From contig CAYXYF010000015.1 of NCBI GenBank assembly GCA_964469265.1, positions 1 to 54,647 of the forward strand: a stretch of 54,647 nucleotides of DNA, written 5' to 3'. This document shows, one piece after another, positions 40,792 to 49,880 of this stretch. A program made the position numbers and the translations under genes. The notes below the pieces were generated by a model. It worked only from the letters and a program-made list of their open reading frames with translations. It made no database searches and was not told the origin of the DNA. The DNA is from JAEYZS01 sp964469265. GTDB lineage: Bacteria; Bdellovibrionota; Bdellovibrionia; Bdellovibrionales; JAEYZS01. Every line of letters begins with the position of its first letter. The stretch's first letter is position 1.

Positions 40792-43500
40792 ATGATACAA
40801 AAAACTTTAGCAAAAATCTTTGGAACTCAACACGAACGCGAAATGAAGCGACTTCAGCCAATCATCGACCAAATCAACTCACTTGAGCCAGAGATCAAAA
40901 AGCTCACCGATGATCAACTTAAGGCTAAAACTCCTGAATTCAAAGAAAGATTAGCTAAAGGCGAAACACTAGATAACCTCCTGCCAGAGGCTTTTGCGGT
41001 CTGTAGAGAGGCTTCTGTTCGTGTCCTAGGGATGCGCCACTATGATGTTCAGCTCATTGGCGGAATGGTTCTGCATCAAGGTAAAATCGCTGAGATGAGA
41101 ACGGGTGAAGGTAAAACCCTCGTTGCAACACTTCCTGTTTATTTGAATGCACTTTCTGGAAAAGGCGTTCACGTTGTCACCGTCAACGACTACCTAGCAA
41201 AGCGTGACTCTGAGTGGATGGGCCAACTTTATCATTGGTTAGGGTTGAGTGTTGGAATTATTGTCCATGAGCTCAACGACCAACAACGTAAAGAATCCTA
41301 TGGCGCTGATATTACCTACGGTACAAATAACGAGTTTGGCTTCGATTATCTCAGAGACAACATGAAGTTTGACCTTAATGATTATGTTCAAAGACCGTTT
41401 AACTTTGCCATAGTGGATGAGTGTGACTCGATCTTAGTAGATGAGGCCAGAACACCGTTAATTATCTCGGGGCCATCAGAAGAATCCACCGATAAGTATC
41501 AAACCATTGATAAAATTATTCCGTTACTTAAAAAAGAAACTCACTTCACAATCGAAGAGAAATCAAAAAGTGCTGTTCTTACAGAAGAAGGAAACACAAA
41601 AGTCGAGGAAGTGTTAGGTTTAGAAAATCTCTACGATCCTCAAAATATTGATCTTCTCCATCACGTGACTCAAGGTCTTAGAGCGCATCACCTTTATAAA
41701 GCTGACGTCGACTACATGATTAAAGACGGCCAAGTGATGATTGTTGATGAATTTACTGGTCGACTTATGGAAGGCCGTAGATGGAGTGATGGGCTTCACC
41801 AAGCTATTGAAGCAAAAGAAGGCGTTAAGGTTAAGAATGAAAACCAAACGTTAGCTACAGTCACATTCCAAAACTACTTTAGAATGTATGAAAAGCTTGC
41901 TGGTATGACGGGTACTGCTGAAACTGAAGCCGTTGAATTTAAAAAAATTTACAAGCTCGATGTGGTTGTTATTCCGACAAACAAACCCATCCGAAGACTT
42001 GATAAAGACGATATCATCTATAAAACAGAGCTCGCAAAATTTAAAGCAATTGCAAAAGACATCGAAGAGCGACACAAAAGAGGACAGCCCGTCCTTGTTG
42101 GTACAGTTAGCATTGATAAATCTGAAAAGTTAAGCCAGTTTCTTACGGGCTTAGGTGTAAAACATAATATCCTAAACGCAAAACATCACCAGCGAGAAGC
42201 TGAAATTGTTGCACAAGCAGGACGTAAAGGCGCCGTAACGATTGCGACGAATATGGCGGGGCGGGGAACAGACATTGTCCTCGGCGGTAACCTTGAGTTT
42301 TTTGTAAAAGCACATCTTGCAAATGAACCAGATGCAAATCCACAAGAAGTTGAGAAAAAATATCGTGAGCAAATTGCAAAAGAGAAACAAGAAGTTCTTG
42401 AGGCTGGCGGTCTTTGTATTATCGGTACTGAAAGGCATGAGTCTCGAAGAATTGATAACCAGTTAAGGGGTCGTGCTGGTCGTCAAGGTGATCCAGGGGC
42501 TTCCCAGTTTTATCTTTCACTAGATGACCATCTTATGGTCGTCTTTAATGGCGAACGAATTAAAAAAATTATGACGACCTTAAACGTGCCAGAAGATGAG
42601 CCAATCACTGCGCCAATGGTCAGCCGCGCGATTGAGGGAGCACAGAAAAAAGTTGAAGCCCACAACTTTGATATTCGTAAACACTTGTTAGATTATGACG
42701 ATGTCATGAACCAACAACGTTCATCGATCTATGGAATGCGCCGAAAAGTTCTAGAAGGTGGCGCAAACGTCGAAGAAATCACAAAAGACATGATGGGCGA
42801 TGTAACATCTATGATTTTGGATAACTTCGTCGATGAAAAAGTAAAACCAGAGGATTGGAACTTAGAAGGCCTAAATTTAGCGCTCAATCAGCAATTCGCA
42901 GTCAATGCAGATTTCAAACAACCTGTGACTGTCGGAGATATTTTAGAGCGAACAAAAAACCTTGTTATGACACAATATGAAAAGCAAAAAGCAGAGCTAG
43001 GGCCTTTCTTTGAGCAAGCGCAAAAGATGATTATCCTTCAGGCCATCGATCAGAAGTGGAAAGAGCACCTTCAAAGAATTGACGGACTAAGAGAAGGTAT
43101 TAACCTAAGAGCATACGCGCAAAAGGATCCGTTGATTGAATACAAAAAAGAAGCCTTTGCAGCCTTTGAAGAGACAAACTTCCTTATCAGGACAGATGCG
43201 CTTGAAAAATTATTTAAAGTTCAAATTAGACACGAATATGTTGAACAAGCGGGAAGATCTAATGACGTTGATGATATGAGTGATGAGGTTCTTGGCGGCT
43301 TAGGTCCGAGAAGACCTCAACATGTTTCAATGAATCAGCCAGCGGTGGCAGGCTTTGCGGGACAAAGCACGGAGAGTGTATCTGCTGAACCACCTCCGCA
43401 GCGCCCAATGGTTCACTCTGGGCCAAAGGTCGGACGGAATGATCCGTGTCCTTGTGGCAGTGGTAAAAAATTTAAAAAATGTCATGGTGCTAACGAATGA
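40792..43500 (+). CDS. secA: Preprotein translocase ATPase SecA
   Basis: 902 residues, full length. Walker A MRTGEGKT at 102-109, DEAD-like VDECDSILVDEARTP, helicase region NMAGRGTDIVLGG and QLRGRAGRQGDPG, and the C-terminal SEC-C zinc site PCPCGSGKKFKKCH with Cys886, Cys888, Cys897 and His898, which binds SecB/lipids. Drives export through SecYEG. The stop shares ATGA with the next gene. Confidence 0.98.
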   Translation: MIQKTLAKIFGTQHEREMKRLQPIIDQINSLEPEIKKLTDDQLKAKTPEFKERLAKGETLDNLLPEAFAVCREASVRVLGMRHYDVQLIGGMVLHQGKIAEMRTGEGKTLVATLPVYLNALSGKGVHVVTVNDYLAKRDSEWMGQLYHWLGLSVGIIVHELNDQQRKESYGADITYGTNNEFGFDYLRDNMKFDLNDYVQRPFNFAIVDECDSILVDEARTPLIISGPSEESTDKYQTIDKIIPLLKKETHFTIEEKSKSAVLTEEGNTKVEEVLGLENLYDPQNIDLLHHVTQGLRAHHLYKADVDYMIKDGQVMIVDEFTGRLMEGRRWSDGLHQAIEAKEGVKVKNENQTLATVTFQNYFRMYEKLAGMTGTAETEAVEFKKIYKLDVVVIPTNKPIRRLDKDDIIYKTELAKFKAIAKDIEERHKRGQPVLVGTVSIDKSEKLSQFLTGLGVKHNILNAKHHQREAEIVAQAGRKGAVTIATNMAGRGTDIVLGGNLEFFVKAHLANEPDANPQEVEKKYREQIAKEKQEVLEAGGLCIIGTERHESRRIDNQLRGRAGRQGDPGASQFYLSLDDHLMVVFNGERIKKIMTTLNVPEDEPITAPMVSRAIEGAQKKVEAHNFDIRKHLLDYDDVMNQQRSSIYGMRRKVLEGGANVEEITKDMMGDVTSMILDNFVDEKVKPEDWNLEGLNLALNQQFAVNADFKQPVTVGDILERTKNLVMTQYEKQKAELGPFFEQAQKMIILQAIDQKWKEHLQRIDGLREGINLRAYAQKDPLIEYKKEAFAAFEETNFLIRTDALEKLFKVQIRHEYVEQAGRSNDVDDMSDEVLGGLGPRRPQHVSMNQPAVAGFAGQSTESVSAEPPPQRPMVHSGPKVGRNDPCPCGSGKKFKKCHGANE

Positions 43501-44093
43501 GTCAGTGCCCAGTTTGTTCAACACCGATAGAAAATTCGTTCGGTCTCGTTGAGTGCCCTGGGTGTAATAAGATTTTGTTTGCCGATTTCAATGGTAAATT
43601 AGCCGTACATAATGAAGAAGAAGCGAGTGCAGACCTTTCTTCTGTTGAAGAGGAGCCTAGTGCTGACGAAACGTGGGATTCGGCGCAACCTGAATCTGAA
43701 CCCTTTGTGATTGAAGATCCAGTTGTCGAACCAGAAGCCGAATCGATTCTTGAAACTGCACCTACCGAGGCTGAACCTCATTCAGAAGTGATGGCTGAAA
43801 TAAACGATTTTGCAAACTCAGATGAATCTAATCTCAAAGATGGCCAGTGGCTTTATACTTTAACCATAGATAGCATCGACACTGAAGACCTCAGAGAAGA
43901 GGTTATTGAGTATCTGCGAGATCCAAAACTTGCCATTCCACATGAGCTTTTAAACTTTGAGCTTCCAACCCTAGTTTTAAAGGACCTAAACGCAGTTAAG
44001 GCATCAGTTATTGTTTCAAGAGTTAAACATCTACCAGTTGGTTTAAGTTGGGAACAAAGATCATTAGTTCAAGACAGTGGCGGTGCGGAATGA
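43497..44093 (+). CDS. Zinc-ribbon protein with acidic linker, coupled to secA
   Basis: 198 residues. N-terminal zinc ribbon CPVC..CPGC (Cys4, Cys7, Cys20, Cys23), a long acidic Glu/Asp/Ser/Pro linker (about 37-105), and a C-terminal ~90-residue domain (GQWLYTLTIDSIDTEDLREEVIEYL) containing a plausible alpha-beta fold. Family not recognised. ATGA overlaps with secA before it and with the next gene after it, so the three are translationally coupled. Confidence 0.65.
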   Translation: MSQCPVCSTPIENSFGLVECPGCNKILFADFNGKLAVHNEEEASADLSSVEEEPSADETWDSAQPESEPFVIEDPVVEPEAESILETAPTEAEPHSEVMAEINDFANSDESNLKDGQWLYTLTIDSIDTEDLREEVIEYLRDPKLAIPHELLNFELPTLVLKDLNAVKASVIVSRVKHLPVGLSWEQRSLVQDSGGAE

Positions 44094-44494
44094 TTAAAAT
44101 TGTACTCGTGTTATTATTTATGGCTTCTGGCGCTTTTGCTGATGGAGAATTTATTAAGCATGATTCAAACCTCATGATGTTAACAGGAAAAATCCACGCC
44201 GACGAAAAAGCAATTCGCCAACTACTGGAAGATAAAAAAATCGCTTCCACCCGCGAGCAATCCCTTGAGATTGCAAAGCAGGTTAAGGAGCTTTTAAAAT
44301 CACGAAAAGAAAACATTGAGAAGTTTAATAAAGAGCTTCATCATGTTAGATTCGAACATCCTGAAAAAGACGGAAAGTTTGAGACACGATATAAGAGATT
44401 TGACGAAAAAAGCATAAAAGAATTTGAAGATGAAATTGATAAAGCGCTATCAAACGTTTATCAAAATATAAAAAACAAATACAAACAGGAATAG
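44090..44494 (+). CDS. Secreted coiled-coil protein
   Basis: 134 residues from the ATG at 44090, overlapping the previous stop (ATGA). Signal peptide MIKIVLVLLFMASGAFA. The mature part is mostly charged helix (Lys and Glu in heptads: AIRQLLEDKKIAS, EIAKQVKELLKSRKENIEKFN). Family not recognised. Confidence 0.65.
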   Translation: MIKIVLVLLFMASGAFADGEFIKHDSNLMMLTGKIHADEKAIRQLLEDKKIASTREQSLEIAKQVKELLKSRKENIEKFNKELHHVRFEHPEKDGKFETRYKRFDEKSIKEFEDEIDKALSNVYQNIKNKYKQE

Positions 44495-44507
44495 GTAGAG
44501 GAGCGCC

Positions 44508-46040
44508 ATGGATTTTGAAGTCGTAAAGAAGGCCAGTGAAATTGTAGACAAGGTAGAGCTTGTTGCTGACATGTCGTATGAAGACACTTATTCTGAATCG
44601 CTAAAAAACTTTGAATCCCTTGAAGTTTCTAATGACCTCAAAAAAAGAGCTCAAGAAAAGTTTAAAGAAGAAGTAAAATTTAAAAAAGGCGACTTCTTTA
44701 AGCAAATTCATTTTGAAACAGAAGCTGGTGTAAGCTTTGTATTTATCATTCTTAAAAAGAACGTCAAAGCCATCGAGATGCAGACTGCAATCAGAAGATC
44801 CCTCTTATCAAGACTGAAAAACTTAAAAGGAAGCGCGCTTCTACAGGTTACCAATATCTCAAAAGTGAATCAGCAAGATGCCATTAGCAACTACTCGCTC
44901 TTAGCGGAAGCAGGGAAATGGAAATCTCCTGAGTATGGGCTGCGTGCTAAAAAATCAACGGCAGATAAAAAGAAGGAAGGCAAAAAAGATAATAAAAAGC
45001 AGAAGACCTACATCCTGTCGCAACTAAAAGAAACCGAGATTTCTGAAAGTGTGCGTAAGGGCACTCTTCTGGGCGAGGCTAATAATACAGTAAGAACTTT
45101 AGCATCTATGCCCTCAAACATTCTTAATGCTGGTAAATATCAGGACATACTCCAAGAGCGTGCACAAAAGGGAAAATACATCTACCGCTTTGTTGATGTT
45201 AACAAACTTGAAAACATGAAAGCGGGCGCTTTTTTAGCAGTGCTAAGTGCCGATACAAAATCTCACGGTGGCATTGCACATCTGACCTATAAACCAAAAA
45301 ATAAATCTCAAGGAAAAATTTGTTTAGTAGGTAAAGGATTATGCTTTGATACAGGTGGATACAATGTAAAGCCTGGACCGCATATGTTCTCTATGCATAG
45401 AGACATGACGGGCTCAGCCGTGGCGCTTGCTCTCTTTGAAACTTTAGTTAAATTGCAGGTGCCTTATGAAGTCCACGGACTTCTTGCAATTGCAGAAAAC
45501 CATATCTCTCCAACTGGTTTTAAGCCAAACGATGTCGTTGAAGCCATGAACGGAATGAGCATAGAGGTGGTGGACACGGACGCTGAAGGCAGGATGGTTC
45601 TCTCAGATACTCTTTGCTATGCTTCCGAATTAAAACCCGATGTTATATTGGATTTTGCTACATTAACAGGTTCTGCGGTCCGGTCCATCGGCACAACGAG
45701 ATCTGCTGTATTTTCTAATAACAAAAAACTCACTAAAGTTGCAACAGAAGCTGGCGATGTGACAGGAGAAAGAGTTTGGGCTTTCCCTATTGGCGATGAG
45801 TACCGAGAAATGATTGCTTCTGATATCGCCGATATAAAACAATGCGTAAATGTTCCTGCTCCTGATCATATCTTGGCTGCAACATTCTTATCTGAGTTTG
45901 TGGAAGAGCAAATTCCTTGGCTCCATGTCGACTTATCTTCTGAGGAAAACAAAGGCGGGTTAGGCCTCGTTGACTCCGATGTTACGGGGTTCGGAGTAAG
46001 ACTCGGTCTTGAGGTCTTAGAAAAATTCTTAAAGGCTTAA
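44508..46040 (+). CDS. Leucyl aminopeptidase family protein (M17)
   Basis: 510 residues. Two-metal cytosolic aminopeptidase. Catalytic domain with Lys276 and Asp281 (VGKGLCFDTGGYNVKPG), Asp299 (HRDMTG), and Asp358/Glu360/Arg362 in VVDTDAEGRMVLSD; all expected metal and catalytic positions are kept. The N-terminal ~190 residues diverge from typical PepA and include a very lysine-rich segment (AKKSTADKKKEGKKDNKK, ~147-165). Preceded by AGAGGAG. Convergent with the BamE-like gene, 2 bp apart. Confidence 0.9.
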   Translation: MDFEVVKKASEIVDKVELVADMSYEDTYSESLKNFESLEVSNDLKKRAQEKFKEEVKFKKGDFFKQIHFETEAGVSFVFIILKKNVKAIEMQTAIRRSLLSRLKNLKGSALLQVTNISKVNQQDAISNYSLLAEAGKWKSPEYGLRAKKSTADKKKEGKKDNKKQKTYILSQLKETEISESVRKGTLLGEANNTVRTLASMPSNILNAGKYQDILQERAQKGKYIYRFVDVNKLENMKAGAFLAVLSADTKSHGGIAHLTYKPKNKSQGKICLVGKGLCFDTGGYNVKPGPHMFSMHRDMTGSAVALALFETLVKLQVPYEVHGLLAIAENHISPTGFKPNDVVEAMNGMSIEVVDTDAEGRMVLSDTLCYASELKPDVILDFATLTGSAVRSIGTTRSAVFSNNKKLTKVATEAGDVTGERVWAFPIGDEYREMIASDIADIKQCVNVPAPDHILAATFLSEFVEEQIPWLHVDLSSEENKGGLGLVDSDVTGFGVRLGLEVLEKFLKA

Positions 46041-46042
46041 AA

Positions 46043-46483
46043 CTATTCGACAGGTTTAAAGTCGTCAGCTTTTGGCTTAGACGTATCCGTTAAAATAGAA
46101 TCATCTACGGTAGTTTTAGCTGGCGTAGGGACGGATTGTTTCGGCGCCACGAGATCTTCTTTAATACTTTGCTCAACAAGTTTTTCTTTGCGTTCGATTT
46201 CCTGAATATTTACGACCTTAGAATCTCTTATCTCAAGAACATTTGTGTTATCTAAAATAACATCTTTATAAACAAATGAATCGGCGGATTTATCATAAAA
46301 GCGATAGGTCCAAATATTTTTTCCATCTCGGTGAGCGGAGCGAAGAGGTGAGCCTATTTTATCAAGAACTAGGGATTTATCGTCACCGACACTAATATTT
46401 TGAAACTCCCTATATGGGTTGTGCGAGCAAGAAAAGATCATAAAGCAGCCTAGTAAAAATACTAAATACACTCCGAGTTTCAT
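46043..46483 (-). CDS. BamE/SmpA-like lipoprotein
   Basis: 146 residues. Lipobox IFSC (Cys19). The first ~80 mature residues match the BamE-type fold: ISVGDDKSLVLDKIGSP, then WTYRFYDKSADSFVYKDV. The C-terminal ~55 residues are a Lys/Glu/Pro linker with no homology I can name. BamE belongs to the outer-membrane assembly complex; proof of that role is missing, as BamE-like folds also occur in other lipoproteins. Gap to the next minus gene upstream is 61 bp. Confidence 0.6.
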   Translation of the reverse strand: MKLGVYLVFLLGCFMIFSCSHNPYREFQNISVGDDKSLVLDKIGSPLRSAHRDGKNIWTYRFYDKSADSFVYKDVILDNTNVLEIRDSKVVNIQEIERKEKLVEQSIKEDLVAPKQSVPTPAKTTVDDSILTDTSKPKADDFKPVE

Positions 46484-46544
46484 ACAAAATCCCCTTGTAA
46501 TTCACTAAGTAAAACGAAGCAAATATGGCTTGTCAAACATTTGG

Positions 46545-47924
46545 TTAATTAAATAGCAACCCGCACGAGCCGCCAGAAGGTCTGACCGTTTGAGCTTTTC
46601 GTTCAACAGTGTGAGCACGTATCTCACTGAGGAGATCGCTTCTTCGTGCACGAGTATACTCTTTTTGGAGACGCTCTTTTCTTTCGCGATCCACCCGCGC
46701 TCGTCGCAAACTTTTAAATCGGTTATAGCGCTCATCGAAATAATCTCGAAGAGACTTCTGCGCGATTTTTTCTACCCGGTCTGAGTAATACTTATAAGCC
46801 AAAAACAAGCTTGAGAAGATGACAATAGATGCTGACTGAAGTGAACTTACATTGAAGAAGCCATAATCAAAAACCATCGGACCAACACTTCCGATGGCAC
46901 CCATGGCACCTATCATGCTGCCAATAAGAAATGTATTAAATTGCATATTTCGGTTAGCTCGTTCACTGAGACGATTGTTTCTTTCTTCAGAGGAGAGAGA
47001 CTCTACAATCCCTGAAGTCGTCGTGTGAGATAGAATTTGCGATTGAGAAAGTTTATAAAATTCGTTAAACCACGTTGTACCGATGGCATAATACGTCTGA
47101 CCAATACCTACACCAAAAGTTAAAAGCCTGGCCGCTGTTCGGCGTCCAGTAGAGATTAGGCGAGTTTCATCAAGGAGATTTGCGCGGTAAAGATTATTTA
47201 TCGTGCTACGAAATAACGAAGTTGTTCCCGTAAAGAAAGCGCGCGCGGCAGTCATTGCAATTGCAAACCGCCAATCAATCCCAATGGAGAACGCAAGAGT
47301 CGTTGCAGCAGAGATTGAAGTAGAAATTGCGGCGATGCGAATGTCTTCTGGGGCTGGCTTTACAAATTGGTTTCGAAGAATTTTCTGCGCGTCCGTTACG
47401 GTTTTAATAGGATGTAAGAGTTTTCCTGCTTTGTCTTTGGTGTCATGCCAAAGTTCTGTAAGCCCACCTGCAGCCTCTGCAGCAGCACGTTCAAGAATTT
47501 GGTTCTGAACCCAGTCAGGAATTTCAACGATAACCATCTTCCTTCCGACAAGCTCCATACGCTTTTGCAAAACTTTCGCATCTTCTAGGGTGGAGGTAAG
47601 CGTTAAAATAAGCTCTACCTTTGAATCATATCGTTGCTCAATTTCGTAAACTTGTTGAGTAAACTCTTCGCCCCAAGTTGCTCCGAATCGACCATTGTAA
47701 CCTTTAACGTCGATACGCCTGCCTTGTGCATCTTTGAACTGATTGTAGAACGCAACAGAATCAAGCATCAGCATTCGAGGTAAACGATATTTCTCGGAGC
47801 GCGGAGGTAAAATAGTTTCAGCTGCGGCAGTTGCAAGCTGCACAGTAGATTGAGTTTCGTCAGCATAGGTGGTGCTGGTGGAAATCAGTATTAGAATTTG
47901 GAAGTAAACCAATAACTTCTTCAT
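46545..47924 (-). CDS. Polytopic membrane protein with C-terminal CxxLFN motif (copy 2)
   Basis: 459 residues. Signal peptide MKKLLVYFQILILISTSTTYA, a soluble region to ~190 (EFTQQVYEIEQRYDSKVELILTL), about four to six membrane segments (~200-380), and a long basic tail (DRERKERLQKEYTRARR) ending SCGLLFN. It shares signal, layout, helix pattern and CxxLFN end with the protein at 24447-26000. The extracytoplasmic domain is different. Family not recognised. Confidence 0.7.
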   Translation of the reverse strand: MKKLLVYFQILILISTSTTYADETQSTVQLATAAAETILPPRSEKYRLPRMLMLDSVAFYNQFKDAQGRRIDVKGYNGRFGATWGEEFTQQVYEIEQRYDSKVELILTLTSTLEDAKVLQKRMELVGRKMVIVEIPDWVQNQILERAAAEAAGGLTELWHDTKDKAGKLLHPIKTVTDAQKILRNQFVKPAPEDIRIAAISTSISAATTLAFSIGIDWRFAIAMTAARAFFTGTTSLFRSTINNLYRANLLDETRLISTGRRTAARLLTFGVGIGQTYYAIGTTWFNEFYKLSQSQILSHTTTSGIVESLSSEERNNRLSERANRNMQFNTFLIGSMIGAMGAIGSVGPMVFDYGFFNVSSLQSASIVIFSSLFLAYKYYSDRVEKIAQKSLRDYFDERYNRFKSLRRARVDRERKERLQKEYTRARRSDLLSEIRAHTVERKAQTVRPSGGSCGLLFN

Positions 47925-48027
47925 CTCGCTCTTTCACGTACCATCAACGTACCGAGCATTAGATAAAGCAATTCAGATGCCGCCCAAAAAATGAGAAGTT
48001 GTGTATTTATAGGTTATTTAAATGTAA

Positions 48028-48140
48028 TATAATGAGTTTAAAGCCCCTAGCAGCCAAACCTCAAAACAAACAAGAGCCCAAAAGAGCAATAGTTGCATAA
48101 AAGCTGCCAAATTTCGTCACAGGTACGCCGTACCTTTTTG
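48028..48140 (+). ncRNA. Candidate small RNA ending at hairpin repeat copy 2
   Basis: A perfect -10 box TATAAT lies on the plus strand at 48028-48033 in a region with no plus-strand gene. About 90 bases later a GGTAC hairpin with TTTTT follows (48121-48140), giving a possible ~100-nt transcript from ~48040. The -35 is weak. Flanking genes are both on the minus strand, so nothing else explains a plus-strand terminator here. Speculative. Confidence 0.3.
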
Positions 48141-48145
48141 TCTAG
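48121..48145 (+). repeat. Hairpin repeat copy 2, next to hemE
   Basis: Same 25 bases as 3321-3345, in the same orientation. It lies 15 bp past the hemE stop but its T-run faces the plus strand, so it is not a good terminator for hemE (minus). Either it serves a plus-strand transcript or it is a dispersed extragenic element. Confidence 0.75.
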
Positions 48146-48159
48146 TGGTGCGTTAGTTT

Positions 48160-49188
48160 TTATGACTGTTTAAAGCTATGCACGTAATCTACAACTTGAG
48201 CGACGGTTTCTGGTTTGGTGTGGGGGGTTACTCCGTGGCCTACGTTGAAGATGAAGCGGTTTAGGATTTCGGCTCTTTTTGCATCTTCTAGGACTTTCTG
48301 GATGTACGGTTTTGCTTTTGACCACTCAAGAGTCATAACGATGGGGTCTACGTTTCCTTGGAGAGAGACGTTTGTTGGAATTCGTTTTGCGATTTCTGAA
48401 AGTGGTGCTCTCCAGTCTACGCTGATTGCATTTGCTCCTGTTTGTGCCATGAGGTCCGCAATATGATTCGTCGGTTGAGAGTAAACTATCACTGGGATGT
48501 TTGAGTGAGCTGCTTTAACTCCGCTCACGATATTTTTCATGTGCGCTAGAATATGTTGTTCGTATTCGTGGCGCGATAAAATCCCGACCCATGAATCAAA
48601 AACTTGTACTGCTTGGACTCCACACTCAATTTGATACTTCAGATAAGAGATAAGCTGATCTGAAATATGTTTCATAGCCCTGCTAAATCCCTCTGGATCT
48701 TCAAATAAGAATTTTTTTGTATGTATAAAGTCTTTCGATGTTCCACCTTCAACAAGATAAGAAATTAAAGTAAAAGGTGCTCCGACAAAACCAATGAGTG
48801 GCCTGTCTGTGAGTTCTTTTTTTATTAGAGAAATCCCTTCCCCAACAAAATGTAGATCTTTTTTAGGGTCAAGTGCCGTCAGGTTCTTTACTGTGTGAAC
48901 ACCTGCATCGGCAAGTTTTGGCCCGTGATCTGTAAACTCAAATGTTGAACCCATAAACTCTAGACAAGTTAAGATATCAGAAAACATAATCGATGCATCT
49001 AGCGGAAACTTTCTCATAGGTTGAAGAGTGATCTCTTTCATGATTTCAGGAGTGTGGCTCATTGTACGAAAGTTGGACTTGTTTTTAACGGCCATGTATT
49101 CAGGCAGATAGCGGCCAGCCTGCCTCATAAACCAAACTGGAATTTGGGCGTCATTTTTTTGTTGAAGTGCATTTAAGAAGTTAGACAT
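48160..49188 (-). CDS. hemE: Uroporphyrinogen III decarboxylase
   Basis: 342 residues, usual length. Makes coproporphyrinogen III in heme synthesis. Start motif PVWFMRQAGRYLPEY; FSDILTCLE, FVGAPFTL, FDSWVG, and near the end GNVDPIV and NVGHGVTP, all family blocks. Its ATG shares one base with the response regulator stop (TAATG), so it is coupled to it. Last gene of the operon. Confidence 0.97.
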   Translation of the reverse strand: MSNFLNALQQKNDAQIPVWFMRQAGRYLPEYMAVKNKSNFRTMSHTPEIMKEITLQPMRKFPLDASIMFSDILTCLEFMGSTFEFTDHGPKLADAGVHTVKNLTALDPKKDLHFVGEGISLIKKELTDRPLIGFVGAPFTLISYLVEGGTSKDFIHTKKFLFEDPEGFSRAMKHISDQLISYLKYQIECGVQAVQVFDSWVGILSRHEYEQHILAHMKNIVSGVKAAHSNIPVIVYSQPTNHIADLMAQTGANAISVDWRAPLSEIAKRIPTNVSLQGNVDPIVMTLEWSKAKPYIQKVLEDAKRAEILNRFIFNVGHGVTPHTKPETVAQVVDYVHSFKQS

Positions 49189-49880
49189 TATATTTCCTCT
49201 TTTAACATTAATGAATAACCGATTCCTCGGTGAGATGTAATTATTGTGGGATTTGTTGGATCGTTTTCAATCCACTTTCTAAATTTAACAATCATGTTAT
49301 CAATCGTTCGAGTTGTTGGATAGTTATTAAAACCCCATACTAAATCGAGGATCTTTTCTCGTGCTACAACTTGATTAGCAAATGTTAGCAACAATTTCAA
49401 AACGCGAGTTTCCTTGTCCGTGAGCTTCTCTTGCCCTGTGGTTGTAAGCACCATCTGTGCGTCAAAATCAAAAGTCGCATTCCCAACTTGAATTTGATGA
49501 ACATCTTTTAATGAGGGTTGTGATCTTCTTAGTAATCCTTGGATGCGAAGAAGAAGCTCTTTAAAGTGGAAAGGCTTAGTGAGGTAATCGTCGGCCTTAA
49601 GCTCTAAGCCTTCAATCTTATCCTGTAAGCTTGCTCGCGCAGATAAAATTAAAACGGGAGTAGAATGCGTTTTTCGAAGTCCAGCTAAGACGTCTTTACC
49701 ATCAATTTTTGGCAGGGAAAGATCTAAGATAACAAGATCATGAATACCTTTTAAAGCTGCATTGAGACCCGTTTCACCATCCTGAACCCAATCGACGGTA
49801 AAGTTCTCCATTTGCAAGTTATCAATCAAGCTTGCACCAAGGAGTTCGTTGTCTTCGATTAAAAGGATGTGTCCAACCAT
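49188..49880 (-). CDS. OmpR-family response regulator in the hem operon
   Basis: 230 residues. Receiver domain with Asp53 as phosphorylation site, acidic pair Glu9-Asp10 and Lys102; C-terminal winged helix with recognition region TTRTIDNMIVKFRKWIE and wing SHRGIGYSL. Overlaps the kinase gene and hemE by one base each (TAATG). In Leptospira a comparable pair, HemKR, sits in the hem locus and controls heme genes; homology of role is inference. Confidence 0.92.
   Translation of the reverse strand: MVGHILLIEDNELLGASLIDNLQMENFTVDWVQDGETGLNAALKGIHDLVILDLSLPKIDGKDVLAGLRKTHSTPVLILSARASLQDKIEGLELKADDYLTKPFHFKELLLRIQGLLRRSQPSLKDVHQIQVGNATFDFDAQMVLTTTGQEKLTDKETRVLKLLLTFANQVVAREKILDLVWGFNNYPTTRTIDNMIVKFRKWIENDPTNPTIITSHRGIGYSLMLKEEI

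Noticed and set aside
48121..48145. Hairpin as hemE terminator
   Set aside because: On the minus strand the stem is preceded by As and not followed by a T-run, so it does not fit an intrinsic terminator for hemE.
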